Shown piece by piece: positions 55,334 to 64,000 of a stretch of DNA of 64,000 bases. Position 1 is the first letter of the stretch. The number at the start of each line of letters is the position of its first letter. The stretch spans positions 1 to 64,000 of the forward strand of contig FMBT01000302.1 in the NCBI GenBank assembly GCA_900095095.1, read 5' to 3'. The DNA is from Fragilariopsis cylindrus CCMP1102 (Eukaryota > Bacillariophyta > Bacillariophyceae > Bacillariales > Bacillariaceae). The notes beneath the pieces are model-generated. The model searched no databases and was not told where the DNA came from. It was given only the letters and a program-made list of their open reading frames with translations. A program made the position numbers and the translations under genes.

Positions 55334-58302
55334 ATGGTTGATTCTCCTATACGTCATCGTAATAGTTGTCGAATGGTAGAAGGATCATCATCATCGGAGG
55401 AGAAGAATAAGAACGCGAACAATAATGATCAACTACAAGATTTGGAACTTCAACAAGGACAGCAGCAGCATCAGTTGATTATAACTAATACTCCCCAAAG
55501 CAGTACGAAAAAAAGGTCTAGTACATTACTTATTGCACTATTATTATTAATCGGTATTATGGTCCAATTCATTTATTATCGCAATAACAACGATATCAAT
55601 AATAATAATTATTATGGTGGAACAATAAGTCGTAGTACAACAACAGCAACAACACCAGCAATTACAACGTTGCCATTGATCTCAACAACAACAAGTGCAA
55701 GTGCATATATTATTCACAATAATAAAGTCGACAACGTACCGAAATCGAATACGAAAACCACCAACAATGAAGAAGAGCAAGAACAAGAACAAGAACAAGA
55801 ACCAAAAGCAGAAGAAAGTAGTTCAAATAATAGTTGTGGTATATGGATGGCACCATCCTCATTGACACCATATCCAGGATATGGTATATTTACAACACGT
55901 CCTATACATAAAAAGGAAAGTATATTACATTCCTCCTCGGATGCTGTATCCATACAAATACGTGACGCGTATCGATTTTCAAATATGCCTTTTCAAAAAG
56001 AACGTCAAAAATGGTGGACGAATACATTTGGTAATTATGTATGGTCTCGTGGTACAGGGGATCATACACGCTATGATTTTCCAATAATGTCGTCTGATTT
56101 TCAACCAGGGTTTGGTGCATTACCCAATCATCATTGTATATTAAATTCCTTAGATTATAGAATGGCAGCACAAAATACGATTCAAGATAATATAATTGAT
56201 TCTAATTCACCTGGACGTGGTTCTATATCCTATACATTAGGACGTGATTTTTATTCCACACGTGAATTATATGCTGGTGAAGAAATTGTAAGTTAGTTTA
56301 TATGCTTTTTTACATTACATGTACAGTACTGTACTATACCTCACCAAGAAAAAGAAAGTCGACGGTACAAAAACCATCATCGGCTTCTATACTGTAGTAG
56401 GAGCTACCCTCATTTTCTCATTCATTTATTTATCTATTCTTTCGTTCTTTCTTCCTTTCTTCCTTTCTTTCCTTCTTTCCTTCTTTCCTTCTTTCTTTCT
56501 TTCTTTCTTTCATTCATTCATTCATTCATTCATTCATTCATTCATTCATCCATTCTTACTTAAATTATCAACATTAGTTCTTAAACTATGGTATGTGTGA
56601 CCGTGAAAAAGAAGAAAAGGGTGGTAACAACAATGATTCATCAGAATCAGAATCAGAATCAGATGGTGGCGGTGATTGGTCCAGTAAAATGTATTATCCT
56701 GCTGATTTTAAGGAGGCAGCAAGAATTGTTAAATTGCATAAACCATACGGACCAAAATCATGGCCGACTATGACTAATAGAAGGAAAAAATTAACAAATA
56801 CAAGTACAAATGCAAATACAAATAATGATAATGATCTAACGATAACGACGGAAACGGAGGAGGATTCTATTTCAGGAGTTGAACGGATTGCTAAGATGAT
56901 TGATCCTAATAGTGGTGCTAAACCACAATTTGTTTATGATACTATACCTAAAACAAAATTAGCAATGAAAAAACTTCAAGATCTTGTACCATCAAATTCA
57001 TTTTATAATAATATTAATGATAAAGAAGACAAGGATAATAATTTTGGTGATGATAGTAAACGGAAACAAAAACATATCGTAAAAATAGATGAATTAGTGG
57101 AAGCATTAGCACGATCTGTATTAGAACCTCGACCAATAGAATGGATTAAACAGAATGGTGTATGCTTAGAACATTTAGTACCTAAAAAATCAACAATTCA
57201 TGATGCAGGACTTGGTGGATTTGCACAATATGGTGTCGCTAAAGATGAAATTGTTGTACCAACACCAGTATTACAAACGGTACATAAAGAAATATTAACA
57301 TTATATGAACGAATCAATAAAAGTAATAATTATAGACATAATATACGTGACTTTATAGATAATCCAGAAAAATATAAAGTCGGTACAGGATTATTATACA
57401 ATTATTGTTTTGGTCATACTGATAGTTCAATGTTATTATGTCCATTAACATCTGCAATGTTAATTAATCATTGTAGTGTTGGTCGGTCGAAACAATTTGA
57501 TTGTGGTCATCCTGATGGACCTAACGCAGTTGTACGTTGGTCATCAGGATGGGATAATGATTCAATCCAATGGCGGAATGCGACACTTGATGAGATTGAT
57601 AATAAATTTGGTCGTGTTTTATCATTAGAGATTATTGCGACACGTGATATACAACCAAATGAAGAAGTATTTATAGATTATGGAATTGATTGGGAAAATG
57701 CGTGGATGAAACATGTTGAAGAATGGAAAAGTATACCATCACCAAATAAGGAGAATTTTATCTCAGCACAGGAGGCTAATTCAAGAAGTGGACCAATAAT
57801 GAAAAATCTAATTTCTAATGACTTACGTGAGAATGTTGTCCATCCATATTTGTTAATAGGTTGCCAGTATAAAATTCACAGGAAGATTGATTTTAAAAAT
57901 AAAAATTATACTAAACCAAATAAATTTTGGAAAACAATGACCGATCAACAAATATTACAAACATATGGTGAGGATGGTTCCGATTATGTGTATGGTGATA
58001 AGTCGGGATATATTAATCATCGTGAATACAGTCATTGGCCATGTTCAATATTAAAAGAAGAAGGTGCTGGAACAGGTAGGTATACAGTACAGATCCATCA
58101 AAGTCCATTACGGTCAGAAAAAACACGAACAACAGCATGGACAGAAAATAATGTACCACGTATACTCACAAATTATAAACAAGAATCGATACACTATTTT
58201 ATTAGACCGAATTCACAAGAGCATATGCGTCCTGGTGTATTTCGTCATCATGTTGGCGTACCAGATAATATATATCCTAATCATTGGAAGAATTATATTT
58301 GA
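55334..58302 (+). CDS. Type II membrane protein with two SET domains
   Basis: Exons 55334-56287 and 56578-58302 join in phase 0, forming EEI|FLNYG, the closing motif of a SET domain, so the intron is well supported. The product is 892 residues. After a cytosolic N-terminus comes one membrane helix ([19 protein letters not shown]), then a disordered linker. The first SET domain runs from [19 protein letters not shown] through [11 protein letters not shown] to GEEIFLNYG. The second runs from [20 protein letters not shown] through [20 protein letters not shown] to [19 protein letters not shown]-terminal segment with conserved Trp/Tyr residues follows. SET domains transfer methyl groups to lysines; the topology puts both in the lumen or outside the cell, so histones are unlikely substrates. 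The 290-base intron is mostly (CTTT)n and (CATT)n repeats. Confidence 0.85.
56418..56555. repeat. (TTTC/TTCC)n and (CATT)n microsatellites in intron
   Basis: A long pyrimidine tetranucleotide stretch followed by about ten CATT units fills half of the double-SET gene's intron and extends its polypyrimidine tract towards the acceptor at 56577. Confidence 0.85.
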
Positions 58303-58361
58303 AATTAAAAAAGAAATGAAATAACAAGATGCATAATCAAATAACAATATCAATAATCATT

Positions 58362-58882
58362 TAAAATTGGATTTGAGATCTAAACTAACGAGATACAAAA
58401 AATACTATACAATCATAAGCTACACTTAATACAGTATGCAGTACTTTTTGTATGCAAGTACTGTAATATCGGCATAGTCTTTCTTTTTGTAAAGGCTTGC
58501 CTATTTCTGTTTTAGTTGTGCATATTGCTGGATCTGTTAGTTTAAAAACAGGATGCCGACCTCCTTAAAATTTTCTAGGTCTGTAGTAGATGCAATTGAT
58601 TATCAACTCGATTCACTAGGTTAAATTACTGAAACTATGAGAGTGCTTGAGCTACGTTATATCTAGCGAATCATAGCGATCAAGCCAATCTGCCAGGAAT
58701 ACACAAGTGCAACTACCATACCAGAAGTTAAGGTTGAAAGTACTTAAACTCGTTTTCAACATTCTTTGATGAGAATTCACATACGTCCAATGAGAGAATG
58801 CATGGATAAAATCCGCTAGGTTGGCCTCACCACCTTCTAAAAGTCGATTGTAGATGAGTTTTTAATTTCTTGAGCGTTCAAA
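58362..58882 (-). pseudogene. Decayed partial copy of the alpha-kinase gene 3' end
   Basis: Three blocks match the intact gene downstream, in the same order. Block 58362-58486 matches its 3' flank (60255-60388). Block 58487-58565 matches the coding stretch around 60538-60611. Block 58761-58882 matches 60643-60760. Identity by eye is high, but about 150 bases of the intact gene, including the C-terminal codons, are missing between the first two blocks. About 195 unrelated bases separate the second and third. No open kinase frame survives. It is a local duplicate that has since decayed. Confidence 0.8.
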
Positions 58883-59399
58883 TAAAACATGATTATGATT
58901 TATGCGCGATTCACAGTATATTATATATGCCTTTGTCTACCGTTTGGGGTTCGCAATGTCATTAATTAGTAGTTTTGAGCTATAATATTGTTTGTTTTTC
59001 TAAATTTTTAATAGAAATCTCTTGGGGACCTTGTTTCCGCGATGTCGTAGGTCCTATCCAAAGATGTCACATGGGTAAAAAATTACATCCCAAAAGTTGC
59101 CTCTACAGCCGTACTGGTTGTTCATGCAGAACGACGAGTAGTTGAGGAAATAATAAGTTGTATCTTACACTTCTACTGTTGTACTACTAATTTTATAGTA
59201 AGTGATCATTTACTTGTGATAAAATAGAATCGAATCGTTTCTTTCTGTTTTTTTTATACGATATATACATCAAGATCAACCATCAATTCGGTAATGCACT
59301 AGCGCCAACCATAACGAAATCGAACAACAACAACAAAGCACAGCACAGCACAGCACAGCAAAACAAAACAAAACAAACAACAAAACGGTTTCAAAGAAA
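58883..59399. promoter_or_regulatory. Upstream region of the secreted protein gene
   Basis: No gene is seen. (CACAG)n and (CAAAA)n pentamer runs at 59338-59374 lie in the probable 5' leader. Confidence 0.45.
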
Positions 59400-60059
59400 A
59401 TGATGTTTCATTATTATGCCGTCCTAGCAATCGCAGCCTTGTCTTGTAGTAGCACTCGATTCGGTGTAGTAAACGCCCAAATAGTTGGTCAATTTTCCCT
59501 CGAATTTACTGCTGTTTTTAAGCCAGCTGGTATCGCCCAAAAGCTGTTCACTGAACTTTCTGACCCAGAAACCTCAATTCTACAAGGATCAATTTTGTCT
59601 ACATCTGGATTAATTTATGATCCGAATAATGTTGCTATTAAGGAAGTTGCAGGACAGTTTGCCGGTGGTGTTCAGCCCTTTTTGAACCCACCAGATATTT
59701 CGGCTGATGGTACCATTGACGGACAATGCACTGCTACATCTGTCAACGAAGAAGAAGGAAAGATCCTTGCTCATTCTTGTTTCTTTAATATATGCGCTAT
59801 TGAAGCTGATGATTGTATCAACTTTTACTCTGGTAGTCCATTTGTATATGCACCTGCCTTGGACCAAAACCAACTTCCTCCATCTTACCCCGGTACTATC
59901 ATTGGAGGTACTGGAGTTTTCGAGGGAATTGAAGGATCGGTTGAAGTTATTACAGTTGCTGGTCGTGAATTTACTTCGCAAACTAGTAGTAGTGGAGACA
60001 TAGCACAACGAATCTTCCTTAATACCAACTTTGAGTTCCTTGAGAGACGTAAAATTTAA
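59400..60059 (+). CDS. Small secreted protein with dirigent/AOC-like barrel motifs
   Basis: A 219-residue intact frame. The signal peptide (YYAVLAIAALSCSSTRFG) ends at about VVNA|QIVGQF. The mature part contains DGTIDGQCTATSVNEEEGKI, HSCFFNICAIEADDCINFY, and near the C-terminus GTIIGGTGVFEGIEGSVEVI. The last motif, GGTG-x-F-x-G-x-G, resembles the strand pair in dirigent and allene-oxide-cyclase-like eight-stranded barrels. Such proteins bind or shape small hydrophobic compounds outside the cell, but the match is short and the function is unproven. It sits between a decayed and an intact copy of the alpha-kinase gene. The terminal ~80 bases are repeated just after the stop codon. Confidence 0.72.
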   Translation: MMFHYYAVLAIAALSCSSTRFGVVNAQIVGQFSLEFTAVFKPAGIAQKLFTELSDPETSILQGSILSTSGLIYDPNNVAIKEVAGQFAGGVQPFLNPPDISADGTIDGQCTATSVNEEEGKILAHSCFFNICAIEADDCINFYSGSPFVYAPALDQNQLPPSYPGTIIGGTGVFEGIEGSVEVITVAGREFTSQTSSSGDIAQRIFLNTNFEFLERRKI

Positions 60060-60136
60060 AATCATTACAGTTGCTGGTCGTGATCTTAGTTCGCAAAGTA
60101 GTGGAGACATAGTACAACGAATCTTCCTTAATACCA
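60060..60136 (+). repeat. Tandem copy of the end of the preceding gene
   Basis: Positions 60060-60136 repeat 59945-60025, sharing ATTACAGTTGCTGGTCGTGA and CAACGAATCTTCCTTAATAC. Small deletions remove part of the Thr/Ser codons. The stop codon of the gene precedes this copy, so it is probably in the 3' UTR. Confidence 0.9.
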
Positions 60137-60425
60137 TTGTAACTCTAATATAACATTAACATTAACAACTACTTTCAGTAGTCTTCTGTATAAATACTAT
60201 TTGCGTTAATAATATGAAGTACTAAGTTTTCACATACATTACTGTAGTATGAATGTACTCTTGGATTTGAAATCTAAACTAACGAGATACAAAGATACTA
60301 TACAATCATAAGCCGCATAAAATACAGTATGCGGTACTTTTTGTATGCAAGAACTGGACTATTGGCATCGGATTTCTTTTTGTTTGTGCGCTAACGGTTA
60401 TGACCGCACGGTAGTATAATTCTAT

Positions 60426-62543
60426 TCAGTATTCGCTGCCTGGTAGACCGAGACACTTGCAAACAATATTACATCTATGACTTTTGAAAAACAAACGGAC
60501 ACCTTGCCAATGTTTGTCAGTTCTACCATACCTCCGTAAAGGCTTGCCTTTTTTTGTTTTAGTTGTGCATATTGCTGGATCTGTTAGTTTAAAGATAGGA
60601 CGCCGACCTTCTTGGTCAAGAACACCCTGCAAATCACAAAGCAACATTCTTTGATGAGAATTCACATACGTCCAGTGAGAGAATGCATGGATAAAATCCG
60701 TCAGGTTGGCCTCACCACCCTCTAAGTCGATTGTAGATGAGTTTTTAATTTCTTGAGCGTTTACATATCCATTATTACTATTGTATTTAATAAACCTCCC
60801 TTTTAAATAATTCTCGACAAGGATTCCTGCTTGTTCTCCTACACGCTTTTATATTCATACACAGAGCATTTTGCAAATTCAATCTTGGGGGGCATAGGAT
60901 CATCAGGATCTTTTGGTATCAAAGATGGCGTCTTTCTTGTAGCATGATTGAATTGTTCTGCGAAGACTGCGGCTGTAATTTGTATCCTACAAAAGTGTTC
61001 ATGAAAACCAAATTTCTTTCGCTCGTCATGAACTCCTTTCGTTTCTTTTGCTACAAGCAACTTGCCAATTAATTTCCCCGTACAATCAACTTCCTGGAAT
61101 CTGTATGCAAGACGTTCGGTTCCCTTTCCAAATGCAACGTTATCCATCGCAAAGTCAAATGCAATCGCAAAGCCAGTTGCTTTCTTATTGCTGATCATTG
61201 GAACTACATACCAAGTATTACTATTACTTCGATCCTCCTCCCATTGTTTGAGATTTGCAACGATATACATCTCTAAGAACCACCTTAAATGACTCATCAA
61301 TGGATTTTGTAAATGATTGTCGTTCCTTCAATGGTACAATAGGTTTGGCTTCATCGTATTTTTGAGCTTCGTCATCCGATTTCGACAAGAGCCCAGACCG
61401 CATGGTCGACATCGATGATGCAATTGTGGAGAATCCGTCTCCAAGATTTGCAGCCGATAAACCAGCGTGGTTGAATTCTCCATTACCTACGTAGATGTTT
61501 GCCGTATCGCTTAAGCATTTTAATTCTGAGAAGTCCGTACCATCTGCTCCGATTCCCATGCCGAAAAAACGCATCTTATCCTTCAATGCCTGGCAAAGAT
61601 CAATAATATTAGAAATTCTGGTGGATTTATCGTAATCGTCTGTATCACTTGGCTTACCGTCTGATAGAAGAATCAAGGCAAAGCCGGGAAGATCTTCTTC
61701 GTCTACACCTTCAAGTTTATCTAATTCTTGCCGAATGATTTTCTTTGCTGTTTCAATTGAAGGACCATAATTACCATGTGATCTTGGTTTTGATTCAGTT
61801 TGACGCTTTAAGATTTTGTTGAACAAGATCCAATCAAATGGCTCCCTGTCGAAAATTATAGTAGCGTCGTCGTTCATCTCAATTAACGTGAACGTGTCGA
61901 TGCCAGCATTCATCGAATCGTCAACTTGGACGAGCTGCTCTGCCACACAGTCCAAAGCAAGACAACCATATGCCGCTTGGGAGCGATTTCGGAAGGCATT
62001 AACATCCGATTTTTTCATAGATCCACTTTGATCTACAATGACCACAAAATGAGAGGTACACATATGCGGTTCTTCATTTATGATTCGCTTGACATACTGA
62101 TGGCGCTCTATCATTTCATTAGAAATTGGAGCGGCCATAATAGAGACAGATTCCTTGTAACAAGTAACTTCCATTCCACTTGTATGGTCGGTGACATATA
62201 TAACATTTCCGAAGGTATATTTCCAGCGTGAAAGTCCTGTTCTTGGATCCGGATGACCAATTGTCTTTATCCCATGCTTTACAGCAGATTGCAAGCAAAT
62301 CTTTGGAACTTCACGAAGTTCGCGGCGCGCTCGACCATGCTCGGACGATAACACTGTTATTTCTTCTGTCAATTGAGACGCAGGGGCCACCGAAGAAGCC
62401 TGAGTGTTTTCGAATACGCTTTCCGAATTTTCAAAATATGTTTCAACTCGATGAACTGTTTCGAGATTCGCTGCAAATGTCACCCGTTGTCGTTCTGCTG
62501 TACGTTGCTTCTTCCTACTCGAAGATATTGTGAGTGATTCCAT
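60426..62543 (-). CDS. vWA-alpha-kinase (VWKA-like) protein kinase
   Basis: The N-terminal ~100 residues are charged. A von Willebrand A domain follows (about residues 160-370), with the MIDAS motif VVIVDQSGSMKKSD, GFALILLSDGKPSDTDDYD and FFGMGIGADGTDFSELKCLS. An alpha-kinase domain makes up the rest: FAMDNVAFGKGTERLAYRFQ, GKLLVAKETKGVHDERKKFG, GEQAGILVENYLKGRFIKY, GGEANLTDFIHAFSHWTYVN, LLCDLQGVLDQEGRRPIFKL, and the zinc-site end KSHRCNIVCKCLGLPGSEY. The order matches Dictyostelium VwkA. Alpha-kinases phosphorylate Ser/Thr, often in helical targets, and vWA domains bind partners through a metal ion. One extra base in a GGG near 61243 and one missing base near 60838 separate the frames; conserved sequence runs through both sites. 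Total is about 705 residues. Confidence 0.85.
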
Positions 62544-64000
62544 CTTTCTTCTTTATTTTTATGAGGTATATTTTTAGTCAATCTTATCAACAAAGGCAGA
62601 AGGCAGAAAGCAGAAACGCATCTGAGAAAGTTTTAGAGAAACGAGATATTTTATACGTTGAAGATTTACCGTGGAGTTTTTCCTTGTCCTTGATCTTGAT
62701 TCCTTCAGTCAGTCCGAATGGACGACGAGTGGGATTGTGCGATCTGCACCATTGCTTCGTTGGTGGAAGCGAGGTAAATTTGTTAATACTTCAAGTACCA
62801 TGTTGTAAATGTTTTCAGCAATAATCCCATCAGAAAATTCAACAAATGTGTACGTGTTTGGAGAGCGTTCAGTTTGTACACCTGAGGTCGTCTGTATACT
62901 AGTACCTACGGTTCATACCTACTACTAGTACTTTCTATTCTTTGCGTGCTCTCAGCACTTTAGGGCTGATAATAATCCATCTTAGATATATTGTACTGTC
63001 TGCTACGAATTAATACTGTAGTCCACATTGAATTCCTTCGCTTCGGGGTCTAGCTTACCTAGGTACTACTATAGTAGCCACATCTATGATAGGTTCTGGT
63101 AGTGCGGATACTTTGATGAACTGCTATCTGCATGTTCACCCTAGCGTGTTTGTATTTGTGCCAAGAATGTGACGGTAATATGCCGGTTTCAAAACGTTGG
63201 CGGTAATGTGCCGTTTTTGTGCCTTGATTTATCAGTTTCGTTTCATTCGACTGAACCTATGGTTCATGTCATACCTACTACTAGTAGTACTACATCTTAG
63301 ATCATTTTATTAGAACTATATTCAAAATCACACTGAAAACCGTTTTATATGAACCTGAACGCTGAGGAATTTCTCATTGCGGCTATAGCAACAGTTTTGT
63401 CTGCTTGCAATTTCTCAGACGCATATGCAAAAATGCTGCACGAAATTAAATGGTGCAAAGTAAAGTGACTATAAGAAGGGTGTTCATGATTACTGTTATT
63501 ATCTTCAAGTTTAATGTCTGTTTGAATGGTTTTGTGTGATGAAAGAGGCCTTGCCTCTGCCTCGTTGATCTCTGTTCTCGGTGCTTCGATCTCAGCGATA
63601 ATGTACGGTAAAGGACAACGACGACAACAAGAGAGTATGGTAAGGATAGTAATAAGAATTCATTCGTCTCGTCGACTGCTGTTCAGAATCTATTTGAGAA
63701 GAAAAAGAATCTAACTAGTTTTATACATGAATTTAAAAGAAAGCGATTTAATAATTATAATAAAGTGTATGTGAATTTATTTTAAAAAATTTCGTAGGAC
63801 TTATTTGATTGTATTTGATGTTTTGTTTGTTTGCTCGGTTGTTCCCACGCCAAATTCAAAAAAAAATCTAGTGTATATACATTTTGGTATATACTGTATA
63901 TCATTAACTGAGTTCAGGTACTATGTAATTTTTGTCTTGTTATATTTTAATTTGTTTCTTACTTAGTGTACTTTTGAATATATGTATAATATATATATAT
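62544..64000. other. Gene-free end of window
   Basis: The upstream flank of the alpha-kinase gene is followed by about 1.3 kb with no convincing gene. Short imperfect repeats include GTTCATACCTACTACTAGTA at about 62919-62938, with a similar one near 63265-63290, and GGTAATATGCCGGTTT / GGTAATGTGCCGTTTT near 63173 and 63202. A 62-codon frame at 63526 has no recognisable features. Confidence 0.4.

Noticed and set aside
63526-63714. Short frame near the right end
   Set aside because: 62 codons, no signal peptide, domain or splice context; not distinguishable from chance.

Overview
The window looks like nuclear DNA of a diatom, probably a pennate one. The DNA is AT-rich with short GT-AG spliceosomal introns of about 110-515 bases. 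Predicted proteins carry long runs of Asp, Asn, Gln, Ser and Thr encoded by trinucleotide repeats. Several families are typical of diatoms or other stramenopiles: a DVLSGRG-motif (DUF6824-type) protein, tandem helicase-associated domains, secreted proteins with PTASPT-like linkers and ShK-like six-cysteine modules, and a TraB protein with a signal peptide followed by a plastid-type F-S-I motif. I see no prokaryotic operons, rRNA, intact tRNA or CRISPR.

Layout: 0-10 kb holds a seven-helix receptor-like gene, an ER-type prolyl 4-hydroxylase with an ankyrin tail, a small multi-pass membrane protein and an STI1/ubiquilin-like protein. 10-21 kb holds a GRAM-VASt lipid-transfer-like protein, a lysine-rich probable nuclear protein and a protein with three helicase-associated domains. 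21-26.6 kb is gene-poor: a reverse-transcriptase fragment, a decayed sulfotransferase, degenerate direct repeats and a 550-bp TTAA-flanked inverted-repeat element with a tRNA-like core. 26.6-43 kb holds ribosomal protein eL21, a GMC oxidoreductase, a second GRAM-VASt protein, an Exo1/XPG-family nuclease and a DUF6824 protein with two domain copies. 43-58.3 kb holds a TraB protein, a TPM-RING protein, a glycine-zipper protein, a secreted two-repeat protein, a broken SDR, a secreted amine oxidase, a second SDR and a double-SET membrane protein. 58.3-62.6 kb holds a decayed partial copy of an alpha-kinase gene, a secreted small protein and the fuller vWA-alpha-kinase gene.

There is no operon logic. 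Genes are mostly divergent or convergent pairs. The clearest functional theme is two genes for Lam/Aster-like GRAM-VASt-TM proteins, expected at ER membrane contact sites. ER/secretory proteins are also frequent (prolyl hydroxylase, TPM-RING, amine oxidase, SET protein).

A striking technical feature is that at least a dozen otherwise convincing genes change frame by one base, often in a short mononucleotide run. This points to systematic indel error in the assembly rather than mass pseudogenisation. Gene spans below therefore run across such sites and say so.
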